Source of the DNA: Deinococcus aquaedulcis
GTDB lineage: Bacteria; Deinococcota; Deinococci; Deinococcales; Deinococcaceae
Direction of reading: 5' to 3'
Length of the DNA stretch: 64,000 bases
Assembly: GCF_019693445.1 (NCBI RefSeq)
Contig: NZ_JAHRBL010000001.1
Location: forward strand, 62,001 to 126,000
This document shows, piece by piece, positions 8,952 through 20,378 of the stretch; the first letter of the stretch is position 1; each line of letters opens with the position of its first letter. A model generated the notes under the pieces. It saw only the letters and a list, made by a program, of their open reading frames with translations, was not told where the DNA came from and did not search any database. Made by a program: the position numbers and the translations under genes.

Positions 8952-11924
8952 ATGACAGAGTGGTCGGCGGGCGCAGGGACCCACGGGGAGACGCGGGGGG
9001 GCAGTGTGCCGGGCCCGGAGGGGGCCTTTGTGCTGCCCCCCTTTCCTCCTGGCCTGTCGGCCGCGACCAGCCTGGGGCAGTTTGGCGAGGTGCTGGCGGG
9101 GTACGCCTGCCGCCTCGCGCATGCGCACGGCGTGCGGGTGTGGATCGTGGTGGACGGCGCCCCCGTGGCGGTGGCCGAGGACGGGCGCGGCCTGGGTCTG
9201 GGTGACCCGGCACTGGTGCAAGACGCCCTGACCCTGGGCGTGCTGCAGGAAGCCGGCATGCTGTGCGCCCTGCCCTTTGGCTGCGGGGTGCTGGAATTCG
9301 TGGGGGCCGCGCCGGGGGGCGTGCGGGCGCTGCTGTGCGCCGCGCCGCTGCTGGCCCTGGCCGTGGAAGGCGTGCAGGCCAGAGAAGCCCGGCGCGGCCA
9401 CGGCCGCATTGCCGAAACCGTGGAAGGGCTGATGCGCCGCCTGGGCGGCAGCCTGAATCTGGCCGAGGTGCTCACCGTGACCGCCCAGAGCGCGGCGCTG
9501 GCCCTGGGCTTTCACCGCGCGTTCGTGGCCCTGTTCAGCGAACTGCGCGAGGGCGGGGCGCGCACCGGCGAGGTGTTCACCCACGGCTTTGCCGAACCGT
9601 TCAGCGGCGGCATTGGCGTGGGGCCCGTCACCTTCGAAACGCTGGTGCGCCGGGGCGAGGCTATCCGCTTCGAGCGGGGCCGTGACGCGGGCACCCCCCT
9701 GGCGCGGGGGCTGGCCGAACTGAACCCGGGCGCAGCGGTCATCGCGCCCCTCTCGGCACGGGGGCAGGCGCTGGGGCTGCTGTACGTGGACACCAATGCC
9801 CCCGGCGCCAGCGCCAGCGAGGACGACGCCCGGCTGGTGCTGGCCCTGGCCGAACAGGCCTCGCTGGCCATTGACAACGCCCGGCTGTACGGCATCGAAA
9901 CCCGCAAGCGCGAGGCCGCCGAGGCGCTGCGCGAGGCTGGTGAGGCTCTGGCCGGCAGCCTGCACCTCTCGGACACCCTGGAGCGGGTGCTGGAACGGGC
10001 GGTCACCCTGTTCCGCGCCGACGCGGCGGCCGTGTACGAACGGCAGCCGGACGGCCGCACCGTGAACATCCGCTCGGCGCTGGGGCTGCCCAGCGAGTAC
10101 ATGCTGCGGGTGCGCGCCAAGGTGGGCGTGGGCGTGACCGGCCGCGCCATTGCCGAGTGCGCCCCGGTGGCCGCGCGCGACCTGAACACCGAGCACTACG
10201 GCGGCAGCAGCCGCTACACCCGGCAACTGCTGGCCGCCGGGCGCTACCCCTACCGGGGCGTGCTGAGCCTGCCCCTGATCACCCGCGCGGGCGTGTTTGG
10301 GGCGCTGACCCTGTACTGGGAGGCGGCGCTGCCGCTGGACGGCGACGATCTGGCGCTGGCGGCGGTGTTCGCCTCGCAGGCGGGGCTGGCCATCGAGAAC
10401 GCCCGGCTGTACGAAGAAGAGCTGCGCCGCGAGAACGAGGCGGCGGCCCTGCTGAGCGTGGCGCGGGTGCTGGGCGAGAACCAGAGCGACGCGGCCCTGG
10501 GTGACACGGCGCGGCTGGTCACCCACGCCCTGAACGCTGCCCGGGGCCTGATCGCCCTGACCGACGAACACGGCGAATTCTCGCGCTGCGCCACCTACAA
10601 CCTGCATGTGCCTTCCCGCGCGGACCTGCAGGCCCTGGCCGCGCAACTGGGCCGGGGCCCGCGCGCCCTGACCCGCCGCCACACCCTGCCGGTGGCGGGC
10701 AGCGCCCTGATCGTGCCGCTGCAGGGCCCGGAGCGGGCCCCCAGTGCCGATCACGAACCCCCGGGGCCGCCGCTGCTGGGCTTCCTGTACCTGGACGATC
10801 CGGGCACCGCCCCGCCCGGCGAGCACCTGCTGCATCTCTCGCGCAGCATTGCCGATCAGATTGCCCAGACGCTCACCCGCGAGCGGCTGCTCTCGGCGCT
10901 GGCGCGCGAGGAAGCGCGCTACCGCCAGCTGGCCGAGGGCGCCCACGACCTGATTATCTCTACCGACGACCGGGGCGTGGTCACCTATGCCAACCCGGCG
11001 GCGCGGGCGCTGCTGGAACCCCTGACCGGGCCGCTGGACGGCGCCGACCTGCTGAGCCTGCCCACGCCCGAGACCCGGGGCGCCCTGGGCGCCGCGTGGC
11101 ACCTTGCGCGCACCCAGTCGGGCAGCCGCGCGGATATTCAGGTGGGGCCCTACCGCCTGGAGGTGCGCCTGAGCCCGGTGGACGGGGGCCGGGGCGTGCT
11201 GACCGTCAGCCGCGACCTCTCGGAACTGCAGACCCTGGCTGACGAGATTGCGCGCCGGGGGCAGGCCCTGGAAGCCGCCGCCAGCCGCACGGTGGAGATG
11301 CGCGCCTTCCTGACCCTGTTCACCCAAGCGCAGGAGGAAGAGCGCCGGCGGATCAGCCGCGAGCTGCACGACGACACCGCGCAGGTGCTCACTGCCACCA
11401 CCCGCCGCGTGGCCCGGCTGGCGCGCGATCTCAGCGGCGAGCAGCGTGAGCGCGCCAACGACATTCAGGAGGACCTGAACGCCGCCATTGACGGCGTGCG
11501 CCGCTTTGCCCGCAACCTGCGCCCCAGCGTGCTGGACGACCTGGGCCTGCTGCCCGCGCTAGAATGGCTGGCCTCGGCCGCCTCCACCCTGACGCGCCTG
11601 GAGGTCAGCGGCCAGGAGCGGCGCCTGAACCCAGCCACCGAACTCACCCTGTTCCGGCTGGCCCAAGAAGCCCTGAACAACGTGGACAAACACGCCCGCG
11701 CCTCCACGGCCGCCATCCGCGTGGCCTTTGACGCCGCCCATGTGCGCCTCGCCATTACCGACGACGGCCAGGGCTTTACCCCCGATCAGGCCCAGCAGCG
11801 CGCTGAGGCCGGCCACCTGGGCTTGATCGGCCTGCGCGAGCGCGTGACCCTGACAGGCGGCACCCTGGAAGTGGAGAGCAGCCCCGGCGCGGGCACCACG
11901 CTGGTGTTTACGCTGCCGGGCTAA
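8952..11924 (+). CDS. Multi-GAF/PAS sensor histidine kinase (HisKA_3, NarX/DesK type)
   Basis: About 990 residues from ATG 8952; an in-frame GTG at 8919 is possible and no clear ribosome site decides. No membrane segment is evident, so it is probably cytosolic. After a divergent N-terminal region come GAF-like modules (about 160-310, 330-490 and a weaker third to about 630) and a PAS domain (about 655-770, [19 protein letters not shown]). The kinase core has phosphoacceptor His806 in [12 protein letters not shown], then an HATPase with [18 protein letters not shown] and [18 protein letters not shown], ending [12 protein letters not shown]. It should autophosphorylate and drive the adjacent NarL-type regulator; the GAF array suggests a small-molecule or redox input, which I cannot identify. 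Confidence 0.93.
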   Translation: MTEWSAGAGTHGETRGGSVPGPEGAFVLPPFPPGLSAATSLGQFGEVLAGYACRLAHAHGVRVWIVVDGAPVAVAEDGRGLGLGDPALVQDALTLGVLQEAGMLCALPFGCGVLEFVGAAPGGVRALLCAAPLLALAVEGVQAREARRGHGRIAETVEGLMRRLGGSLNLAEVLTVTAQSAALALGFHRAFVALFSELREGGARTGEVFTHGFAEPFSGGIGVGPVTFETLVRRGEAIRFERGRDAGTPLARGLAELNPGAAVIAPLSARGQALGLLYVDTNAPGASASEDDARLVLALAEQASLAIDNARLYGIETRKREAAEALREAGEALAGSLHLSDTLERVLERAVTLFRADAAAVYERQPDGRTVNIRSALGLPSEYMLRVRAKVGVGVTGRAIAECAPVAARDLNTEHYGGSSRYTRQLLAAGRYPYRGVLSLPLITRAGVFGALTLYWEAALPLDGDDLALAAVFASQAGLAIENARLYEEELRRENEAAALLSVARVLGENQSDAALGDTARLVTHALNAARGLIALTDEHGEFSRCATYNLHVPSRADLQALAAQLGRGPRALTRRHTLPVAGSALIVPLQGPERAPSADHEPPGPPLLGFLYLDDPGTAPPGEHLLHLSRSIADQIAQTLTRERLLSALAREEARYRQLAEGAHDLIISTDDRGVVTYANPAARALLEPLTGPLDGADLLSLPTPETRGALGAAWHLARTQSGSRADIQVGPYRLEVRLSPVDGGRGVLTVSRDLSELQTLADEIARRGQALEAAASRTVEMRAFLTLFTQAQEEERRRISRELHDDTAQVLTATTRRVARLARDLSGEQRERANDIQEDLNAAIDGVRRFARNLRPSVLDDLGLLPALEWLASAASTLTRLEVSGQERRLNPATELTLFRLAQEALNNVDKHARASTAAIRVAFDAAHVRLAITDDGQGFTPDQAQQRAEAGHLGLIGLRERVTLTGGTLEVESSPGAGTTLVFTLPG

Positions 11925-11993
11925 GGGCGGGGGAGGGGCAGCCAACAGCGTGCTTTCTACGTCATCTGTGAACGGGGCCGCTTCGTGAGGCGG

Positions 11994-12725
11994 CTAAACC
12001 ACCGGCGCCCCTCCCTCAACGCTCCTGGTTGGCAAAGACTGCGCAAGCCGACGGGCTATAGACATCAAGCTGGCGGTGAGCGTGATAGTCACCAGGTCAA
12101 TGCCCTGATAAAGCCACTCGTCCGACTTTCCTTGGAGTGCCTGGGTGATCAGACCTGTGGTCACACTCAGCATGACCACGACACTAGCCCATTTGCCCCA
12201 GAACAGCCAGATCATGAGTCGCCGCTGGTCGGTATCAGGAAGAGCGTTGGTTTTCGTCAGAAAATACTCTGTGCTGGCATGAACCCAGTTTCGAACAGCC
12301 TGGGTAAAGAAGAAATAAACTGTAAAAATCAACAGCACAGGCAAAAGAGCGGCCCAGGATTGACTGGAGGCAGAGGGCAACCCTGACTGTTCTGGTCGAA
12401 ACCAGATGGGGCTTAAAAACCCAGGCAAGATGAGCCAGGGTTGCCACCGCCAAGTTCGCTGAACCGCTCGTTCCGCCGCAACGAGCTGCTCTGGTTGCTG
12501 CTGTTGAACGGCGATGAGCCACTGGCGGAAGGCCATAAGGGAGAAGCAGTAAAGAGTCAGGACGATCAAATGAATAATGGCGTCCAGCGCTGGCAAAGAA
12601 CCTTGAAGAAGTTGGGGACCATAGCGCACGAGGGTAATGAGCACGAAGAAGAGACCTAGCAATTCCAAGAGCCGGAGGATGGGTCTCAAAGAGTGTGGAA
12701 ACGTGCGCATAGTTGAGTTAAGCAT
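11994..12725 (-). CDS. Hypothetical multi-pass membrane protein
   Basis: 243 residues with about five hydrophobic segments (LLGLFFVLITLV, IIHLIVLTLYCFSLMAF, WAALLPVLLIFTVYFFF, WASVVVMLSVTTGLI and a C-terminal one) and a Gln-rich loop near residue 75. No family recognised. The first codon may be ATG 12725 or ATG 12710; neither has a convincing ribosome site. Base composition is visibly less GC-rich than its neighbours, hinting at acquisition. It lies between the kinase gene and an envelope cluster, both separated from it. Confidence 0.7.
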   Translation of the reverse strand: MLNSTMRTFPHSLRPILRLLELLGLFFVLITLVRYGPQLLQGSLPALDAIIHLIVLTLYCFSLMAFRQWLIAVQQQQPEQLVAAERAVQRTWRWQPWLILPGFLSPIWFRPEQSGLPSASSQSWAALLPVLLIFTVYFFFTQAVRNWVHASTEYFLTKTNALPDTDQRRLMIWLFWGKWASVVVMLSVTTGLITQALQGKSDEWLYQGIDLVTITLTASLMSIARRLAQSLPTRSVEGGAPVV

Positions 12726-12802
12726 GGTGCAAAGTCACGGCGCACAGGATGAACACGGACGTGCCGCGCCGAGAGCCTACGTCCTTGTGCTCGGGGCGTT
12801 CC

Positions 12803-13825
12803 TCACCCATTCAGCCGCAGGAACGCTTCCCGGCTCAGCCACGCCATCTTTGGCACGCCCTCACTGGGAGCGCGGTGGGTGCCGTAGGCCCGGCGCAGCA
12901 GGCGAAAGCCCAGGCCGTACCAGCGGGCGCGGGCGGGGGGCAGATCCAGCAGCTCAAAGCCAGCCTGGGCCAGCGGGGCATGAAACAGCGTCACCGCAAA
13001 GACTGCCTGGGCCGCCTGCAGTTCGGGCCGCTCCTGCAGCGCCTGGGCCACGTCTTTCAGGCTGCGGCGGTAGGCGCGGTAGGCCACCAGGGCGCTGCGG
13101 GAGGTCAGGCCCACCAGCCGGGGCGAATGCACATGTAGTTCGGCGGTGGGGGTGTGGCGGGGCAGTGGCAGAGGAGCCGGCGCGTGGTCCAGTGGCGCCA
13201 CCCGCATGACCCCATCGGCGCGCGTCGTCAGGTCTATCACGCGGTGCTGGCGGGCAAAACGGTCCTCCACCAGCCGGGCATACACGCGCGGCCACAGGTC
13301 GCTGGACTGGCCGGGGCGCAGCTCGGGCACGGCCCCCACCGGCACCGGTTGATAGCCACTGGCCTTCAGCATTGCCAGTGTGGCCGCCAGCTGCTCTGGT
13401 GCCACGCTCAGCAGGGCGCCGGGGGCCGGCTGGGCTGGGCCGGGGGGGAGGGCGCGCAGGTGCCGGGCCCCCAGCTGCTGCAGGGCCCCCAGAGTAGCCG
13501 GGGTGGCCCAGGTGGTTACCGGGTGCGCCGCTGCCACCTCCAGCGCACTGACTCCGGCCGGGTCGCCCAGGCCGCCCACCTCGTGGCCCTCGGTCTGGGC
13601 GGCGCGCACTTCTTCCGGGGCCTGCCGGGCCAGGGCCGGGGGCACCAGCAGGGTGGCGCGTCCTCCCGCCGCCGCCAGGGTCTGCCGCGCCGCGCGCAGC
13701 GCCGGGACGCTGGGGACGGGCACGGCCAGCCCCACCCGGGGATCGCCGGGGTGCCCGCCGTGCCACGCGCCGCCCAGGCCTGCATGCAGGGCGGCGCGCA
13801 ACCACAGAGGAGGGGAGGGGCTCAT
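12803..13825 (-). CDS. NodB-like pseudo-deacetylase with YkoP-like C-terminal domain
   Basis: 340 residues. The N-terminal half follows the layout of a polysaccharide deacetylase (RVGLAVPVPSVPALRAA, GGRATLLVPPALA, GHEVGGLG) but the catalytic TFDDG motif reads LAVPVPS and the HxxxH zinc motif is absent, so it should be inactive as a deacetylase. The C-terminal part (about 215-340, ELHVHSPRLVGLTSRSALVAYRAYRRS) resembles the YkoP-like domain that accompanies some NodB proteins. Likely an envelope carbohydrate-related scaffold; the function is inferred only. Leaderless start (TAAAGT seven bases upstream). Next to GT4/GT2/MFS/deacetylase genes. Confidence 0.75.
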   Translation of the reverse strand: MSPSPPLWLRAALHAGLGGAWHGGHPGDPRVGLAVPVPSVPALRAARQTLAAAGGRATLLVPPALARQAPEEVRAAQTEGHEVGGLGDPAGVSALEVAAAHPVTTWATPATLGALQQLGARHLRALPPGPAQPAPGALLSVAPEQLAATLAMLKASGYQPVPVGAVPELRPGQSSDLWPRVYARLVEDRFARQHRVIDLTTRADGVMRVAPLDHAPAPLPLPRHTPTAELHVHSPRLVGLTSRSALVAYRAYRRSLKDVAQALQERPELQAAQAVFAVTLFHAPLAQAGFELLDLPPARARWYGLGFRLLRRAYGTHRAPSEGVPKMAWLSREAFLRLNG

Positions 13826-13832
13826 GGCCGTT

Positions 13833-13838
13833 ACTTTA
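13833..13838 (-). promoter_or_regulatory. -10 box of leaderless NodB/YkoP-like gene
   Basis: TAAAGT on the minus strand, seven bases before ATG 13825. Confidence 0.5.
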
Positions 13839-14038
13839 AAGCACCCCCGACCCCAGGCCCAGGTGAGCCGCGCGGCGCAGCGGAGGGCCGCTCCATTGGC
13901 CTCTGGTGGCGCTCAAGCCCGCTGTCTCAGAAGCGTTCTGGCGGTGAAGGGGGCGTCAAGGCGCGCTGCCTCTTCCCCCACTTGGTGCATAGGGTGATCG
14001 GGGCAAAGGGCCTCATTTCTGGCCCCACTCTCATCTCT

Positions 14039-14112
<74 letters not shown>

Positions 14113-14116
<4 letters not shown>

Positions 14117-15294
14117 AGCCGCTGCGGATCGGGCTGTTTACGGACACGTTCCTGCCGGATCAGAACGGCATCGTGACCAGCGTGGGGCTCCTGAGTGACG
14201 AGCTGCGCGCCCAGGGGCACCACGTGGATGTGGTGGCCCCCGACTTCCCCGAACACGTGGACAGCCGCGCCGACGTGGTGCGGGTGGATTCGGTGCGCTA
14301 TATGTTCCTGCCCACCTACCGCCTCGCGTGGCCCACACGCAAGGACTTCACCCAGAAGTACGACGTGGTGCACACCCACACGCCCCTGACCCTGGGCCTG
14401 GCGGGCGCCCGGTTGGCCCGCAAGTGGAACGTGCCGCATGTGGCGACCTACCACACGCACATTGAGGCCTACACCCACTACGTGCCCGGCGCCACCGCCC
14501 TGCAGCGCCACACCGGCGTGATCACCAAGGCCATGAGCCTGCTCTACGGCCGCGCCGACGCCGTGATCACCCCCACGGCGGGCATGCTGGACGTGCTGCG
14601 CGCCATGCGGGTGCGCCGCCCCGTGGTGATTCCCACCTCCATTGACCCGCGCGTGCTGCGCGCCGCGCCGGCCATCGAGAACCCCTGGCCCGACGGCAAG
14701 CGCCGGCTGCTTAGCGTGGGCCGCCTGGCCCGCGAAAAGCGCTTTGACCACGTGCTGGACACGGTGGCCGCCTTGCCCGACACGCACCTCGTGGTGCTGG
14801 GCGAGGGCCCCGAGCGCGCCCACCTGGAGGCCCACGCCGCGCGCCTGGGCATTGCCGACCGGGTGACCTTCCTGGGCGTGCGCCCCTGGACCGAGATCGG
14901 GGCGTACTACCGCCTCGCGGAACTCTTCCTGTTCGCCAGCGACACCGAAACCCAGGGGCTGGTGCTGCAGGAAGCCCAGCTGATGGGCGTGCCGGTGGTG
15001 GCGGTGGGGGCGCGCGGCACCCTCAGCGGTGTGGCGCACGAACGCAGCGGCTATCTGGTGCGCCCGGCCGATGTGAACGCCCTGATTCAGTACGCCCGCC
15101 AGGTTCTGGATGAGCCCGCGCTGTGGGCGCGACTCTCAGCGGGGGCGCGCACCTTTGGGGCTTCCACCACCCCGGCCGGGGTGGCCGCGCAGGTGCTGGA
15201 GGTGTACCAGCAGGTGCTGGGCCGTCCACTGGAAATTCCTTTTCCCGAGGGGGCTAGCGGTCATCCCCGAAATAGCCTCGTGTATGACCGCTGA
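14113..15294 (+). CDS. GT4 glycosyltransferase, diacylglycerol glucosyltransferase-like
   Basis: 393 residues. N-terminus [20 protein letters not shown] is characteristic of glycolipid-forming GT4 enzymes that use diacylglycerol; the C-terminal half has [14 protein letters not shown] and the donor-site region [18 protein letters not shown]. It probably transfers a sugar from a nucleotide-sugar to a membrane lipid at the cytoplasmic face. TGGAG lies about five bases before ATG 14113, and the uORF stop overlaps the start. Its 3' end overlaps the convergent GT2 gene by 41 bases. Confidence 0.88.
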
Positions 15295-15928
15295 TGTTGC
15301 GCAGGTGCTGCCACAAGAACGGCACCACGCCCCGGTCCAGGCGGCGCGGGCTGGTTTCCACCAGCGCGCCGCGTACGTAGGCCACCTCGCCCAGGCGCGC
15401 CAGCGCCTGCCCCAGAATGACGTCCTCGTAGGCTTCCACATCCGGGTAGCCGCCGGCCAGCAGGGCGGCTTCGCGCGAGTAGGCCATGTTGGCGCCGGCC
15501 AGATTGGGGCGCCCCAGCAGCCGCGCCCCGTGCAAAAAGGTGCTGTAGGCCGCCTGCGAGAGGCCCGACCAGTGCGGCGCCACGCCCGAAAAGCGCATGG
15601 GGCCGTACAGGGCCACGCGCCCGGCGGCGGCGGCGTCCAGGCGCTCCAGCCACTCGGGGGCGGGCAGCGAATCGGCGTCGGTGGTGGCGACCCACGCGGT
15701 CTGCGCAGCTTCCAGGCCCAGTTGCCGGGCGCGGGCCACGCCCTTCTCGGTGCAGCGCAGCACCTCGGCGCCCCAGGCGCGGGCCAGGGCCACGGTGTCG
15801 TCGGTGCTGCCGTTGTCTACCACCAGCACGGCGGCCGGGGCGCGCGTCTGTCGGTCCAGGGCCCGCAGGGTCTGGGGCAGGTAGTTCGCCTCGTTGCGGG
15901 CCGGAATCACGACGGTAAACGCGGGCAC
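15254..15928 (-). CDS. GT2 glycosyltransferase
   Basis: 224 residues from GTG 15928 (GTG 15934 is two codons upstream). GT-A fold signature [24 protein letters not shown], then TTDADS as the metal-binding DxD region, and [10 protein letters not shown] near the C-terminus. A family-2 sugar transferase, probably for envelope glycolipid or polysaccharide. GTG 15928 is preferred because TAGGTT lies six bases upstream, the leaderless spacing. Convergent and overlapping with the GT4 gene, divergent from the MFS gene. Confidence 0.88.
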   Translation of the reverse strand: MPAFTVVIPARNEANYLPQTLRALDRQTRAPAAVLVVDNGSTDDTVALARAWGAEVLRCTEKGVARARQLGLEAAQTAWVATTDADSLPAPEWLERLDAAAAGRVALYGPMRFSGVAPHWSGLSQAAYSTFLHGARLLGRPNLAGANMAYSREAALLAGGYPDVEAYEDVILGQALARLGEVAYVRGALVETSPRRLDRGVVPFLWQHLRNISGHTRGYFGDDR

Positions 15929-15934
15929 GGCCAC

Positions 15935-15940
15935 AACCTA
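15935..15940 (-). promoter_or_regulatory. -10 box of leaderless GT2 gene
   Basis: TAGGTT on the minus strand, six bases before GTG 15928; it would exclude the upstream GTG 15934 as the start. Confidence 0.4.
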
Positions 15941-15966
15941 GCAGACCATTTGCCGGGGAGCGGGCT

Positions 15967-17179
<1,213 letters not shown>

Positions 17180-17187
<8 letters not shown>

Positions 17188-17878
17188 GCGCTGGCTGCCG
17201 CTCCTGCTGCTGCCGCTGCTGGGCGAACTGTGGGGCCGCGCGGCGGGCTGGGGCGCCCTGGGGGCCGGGGACCCTGCCCGGCCCCGCGTGGCCCTGACCT
17301 TCGACGACGGCCCCAGCCCCCGCACCCCGGAACTGCTGGCGGTGCTGGCGCGGCACGGGGTGCAGGCCACCTTCTTCGTCACTGCCCCGGCGTGCGCGGC
17401 CTTTCCGGCAGAGCTGGCGGCCCTGGAGGCCGCCGGGCACCGCCTGGAAGCCCACGGCCGCTGGCACCGCCACGCCCTGCTGTTGCCCCCCTGGCAGGAG
17501 TGGGCCCAGGTGCGCTGGCATCCCCGCCCAGGGCAGACAGGGCCACTGCTGTACCGCCCCCCCTACGGCGGCCACAGTCCCTGGACCCGGCTTCTGGCCC
17601 GCGCCGCCGGGCGGCAGGTGGCCCTCTGGGACGTGGAGGGCCGCGACTGGACCGCCGCCGACGCCAGTGGCCTGGCCCGGCAGACCCTGGCCCGCGTGCA
17701 GCCCGGCAGCGTGGTTCTGCTGCACGACGGCCCAGCGGTGACACCAGCCCTGCTGGACGGCTTACTCGTCGGTCTGCACGAACGTAGTCTGAGCGCCGTT
17801 CCGCTGCACGAATTGCCCCCCCGGCGCATCGGCTGGCGGGCCGGCTGGCAACGCTTGAGGGCCAGCTACGGCGGCTAA
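17180..17878 (+). CDS. Polysaccharide deacetylase (NodB fold)
   Basis: 232 residues from GTG 17180 (AGGAGG just upstream). An N-terminal hydrophobic stretch suggests a signal or anchor. The NodB motifs are intact: VALTFDDGPSP (catalytic Asp and metal Asp), HGRWH as HxxxH, YRPPYGGHS, and a C-terminal VLLHDGP. It should remove N-acetyl groups from an envelope polysaccharide. Translationally coupled to the MFS gene by overlap. Contrast with the inactive-looking NodB domain at 12.8-13.8 kb. Confidence 0.9.
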
Positions 17879-17892
17879 GGGCAACGCTCATA

Positions 17893-17929
17893 GACACAAG
17901 AAGAGACCGTCCCCACTGAATGGGGACGG
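17893..17929 (-). terminator. recR terminator
   Basis: An 8-bp stem (17907-17914 with 17922-17929) followed on the minus strand by a T-rich stretch (TCTCTTCTTG), 18 bases after the recR stop. Confidence 0.7.
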
Positions 17930-17947
17930 CCTCCGAAAATGTTTGCT

Positions 17948-18550
<603 letters not shown>

Positions 18551-18580
18551 GGCTGCGCCGCCTGGGGCAAAGGAGAGATG

Positions 18581-18660
18581 GCCGATGGCTCATGGCCCAT
18601 GGCCCGTGGCCCCACGCCCAGCGTGCATGGCTTCACCCGCTGCGGGGTGAACGCGGAAAA
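18581..18660. repeat. ATGGC-type small repeat and hairpin in ybaB-recR spacer
   Basis: Degenerate units of the form GATGGC/CATGGC occur in tandem from about 18581 to 18613, followed by a 7-bp hairpin TTCACCC/GGGTGAA near 18635-18655. The same ATGGC unit builds the larger element between sbcD and sbcC. Confidence 0.6.
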
Positions 18661-18668
18661 CGCCCGCA

Positions 18669-18959
18669 TCAGAAGCCGGGGATGCCCAGGCCGCGCGTGG
18701 CGTCTTGCTGCAGGGCGTCGGCCTTGGCGCTGGCGTCCTGCAGGGCCACCAGAAGTAGGTCTTCCAGGGCCTCCACATCGTCCGCGTCCACCGCTTCGGG
18801 TTTGATCTTCAGGGCCGTCACCTTGCCGTGGCCGTTCATGGTGACCGTCACCAGGCCACTGGCGGTGCCTTCCACAGATTTGGCGGCGAGGTCGTCCTGA
18901 ATCTTGGCGGCAGCGGCCTGGGCCTGCTGCATCTGTTTCATCAGCTTCTTCATGTCCAT
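18669..18959 (-). CDS. YbaB/EbfC family nucleoid-associated protein
   Basis: 96 residues, Met/Gln-rich start MDMKKLMKQMQQAQAAAAKIQ and central GTASGLVTVTMNGHGKVTALKIKP, the family signature. It forms small DNA-binding dimers and is commonly encoded just before recR, as here. The start fits a leaderless transcript (TAAACT seven bases upstream); an in-frame ATG two codons later is also possible. Confidence 0.95.
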   Translation of the reverse strand: MDMKKLMKQMQQAQAAAAKIQDDLAAKSVEGTASGLVTVTMNGHGKVTALKIKPEAVDADDVEALEDLLLVALQDASAKADALQQDATRGLGIPGF

Positions 18960-18966
18960 GCCTTGC

Positions 18967-18972
18967 AGTTTA
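18967..18972 (-). promoter_or_regulatory. -10 box of leaderless ybaB
   Basis: TAAACT on the minus strand, seven bases before ATG 18959. Confidence 0.5.
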
Positions 18973-19071
18973 CCGGGCCTGGGCCGCGCAGAAGGTGCCA
19001 GCGGGTATGGAAAGAGATTCGCGCCACCGCCGGGGTCACCGGCGCCGTTCTGCCCCCATAGCCCCTCATGC

Positions 19072-19077
19072 TATTTT
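19072..19077 (+). promoter_or_regulatory. -10 box of leaderless sbcD
   Basis: TATTTT, seven bases before ATG 19085, no Shine-Dalgarno. Confidence 0.45.
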
Positions 19078-19084
19078 TTCTGTG

Positions 19085-20260
19085 ATGCGCGTACTTCATA
19101 CCGCTGATTTCCATGCGGGCCGTTCGCTGCGCGGCTTTGACCGCACCCCGGAAGTGCACGAAGCCCTCACGGAAATCGCCGCGTTGGCCCGCACCGAGCG
19201 CGCCGACGCCGTGCTGGTGGCGGGCGACCTGTTCGACACCGCCAATCCATCTGCCGATGCCGAGCACGCGGTGTTCGACTTCTTTCTGCGCCTGCGCGAC
19301 GCGGGGATTCCCAGCGTGGTCATTGCGGGCAACCACGACAGCGCCGCGAGGTTGCAGTCCGTCACCGGATTGCTGGGCTGGGTGGGCGTGCAGGTGGTCG
19401 CGCAGCCCAGCACCAACGCCGCCGAGATGGTACGCACCGTGCAGACCAGGGCGGGCGAGACGCTGGTGGTGGGCGCCCTGCCCCACCTCTCAGAGCGGCG
19501 CCTGGTCAAGGCCGCCGACCTGATGGGCGGCGACACCGGCATGTGGCGCCAGAAGTACCGCGAGGGCATGGGCTTTTTTCTGCGCCGCCTGGGCGAGGGT
19601 TTCCGGCCCGGGGCTGTGAACATGCTGATGGCCCACGCCACCATGGACGGCGCGGTGCCCAGCGGCTCAGAGCGAACGTTGCAGTTTGACCTGACCAACG
19701 CCTACACGCTCTCCGGGCTGCAACTGCCGCCCGGCGCGCAATATGTGGCGCTGGGGCACGTCCACAAGCCGCAGCAGGTCAGCGATTCGCCCATGGCTGC
19801 CTACCCTGGCAGCGTAATTCAGCTGGATTTTGGCGAGGGCGGCGAGAAGAAGGGCGTGAACCTCGTGGAGGTCGAGCCGGGGCGCCCGGCCCGCCTGCAC
19901 ACCATTCCCCTGGCCAGTGGCCGCGAACTGCGTACTGTCCGGGTGGACCTGGAGCAGGTGGAGGCCCGGCTGGCGCGCGAACAGGGCTTTACCGGCCTGC
20001 TGAAGGTGGTGGTGCGCGCGCCCGCCGGCACCGCCCTGCCGGGCCTGAAAGACCGCGTGCTGCGTCTGGCCCCCACGGCTCTGGCGGTGGAACTTGACGC
20101 CCAGCAGGAAGACCTCGCCACCCCGGACCTGAAGCGCGAGGGCCTGAGCCTGCTGGACCTCTACGAGCGCTACCACCGTGAGCGCCGGGGCGAACTGCCG
20201 GGCGACCTGCGCGCCGCGTTCCAGCAGGCCGATGAATGGGCGCGGCAGGAGGAGGCGTGA
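19085..20260 (+). CDS. sbcD: Exonuclease SbcD (Mre11 homologue)
   Basis: 391 residues. Calcineurin-like nuclease motifs in order: DFHAGRSL (DxH), AGDLFDTA (GDxxD), IAGNHDSA (GNHD), MAHATMDGAV, and ALGHVHKPQQV (GHxH). Partner of SbcC in the ATP-dependent nuclease that opens hairpins and processes DNA ends. The gene is divergent from ybaB and followed by sbcC after a 118-base repeat element. Confidence 0.97.
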   Translation: MRVLHTADFHAGRSLRGFDRTPEVHEALTEIAALARTERADAVLVAGDLFDTANPSADAEHAVFDFFLRLRDAGIPSVVIAGNHDSAARLQSVTGLLGWVGVQVVAQPSTNAAEMVRTVQTRAGETLVVGALPHLSERRLVKAADLMGGDTGMWRQKYREGMGFFLRRLGEGFRPGAVNMLMAHATMDGAVPSGSERTLQFDLTNAYTLSGLQLPPGAQYVALGHVHKPQQVSDSPMAAYPGSVIQLDFGEGGEKKGVNLVEVEPGRPARLHTIPLASGRELRTVRVDLEQVEARLAREQGFTGLLKVVVRAPAGTALPGLKDRVLRLAPTALAVELDAQQEDLATPDLKREGLSLLDLYERYHRERRGELPGDLRAAFQQADEWARQEEA

Positions 20261-20263
20261 GGG

Positions 20264-20376
20264 TGCACATGGCACATGGCAGATGGCGGATGGCAAATGG
20301 CACACCGCAGGTCTGGGCTGGGCGAGGGATGGCCATCTGCCTGAGGCCATGGGCCATCTGCACCCCGGAGGGCCAC
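20264..20376. repeat. Palindromic ATGGC repeat element between sbcD and sbcC
   Basis: A left arm of tandem ATGGC units (GTGCACATGGCACATGGC then AGATGGC, GGATGGC, AAATGGC) faces a right arm with the complementary order ending GCCATCTGCAC, giving a long imperfect inverted repeat filling the spacer. Built like the small noncoding repeats known in Deinococcus genomes. It ends just upstream of the sbcC ribosome site. Confidence 0.7.
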
Positions 20377-20378
20377 CC

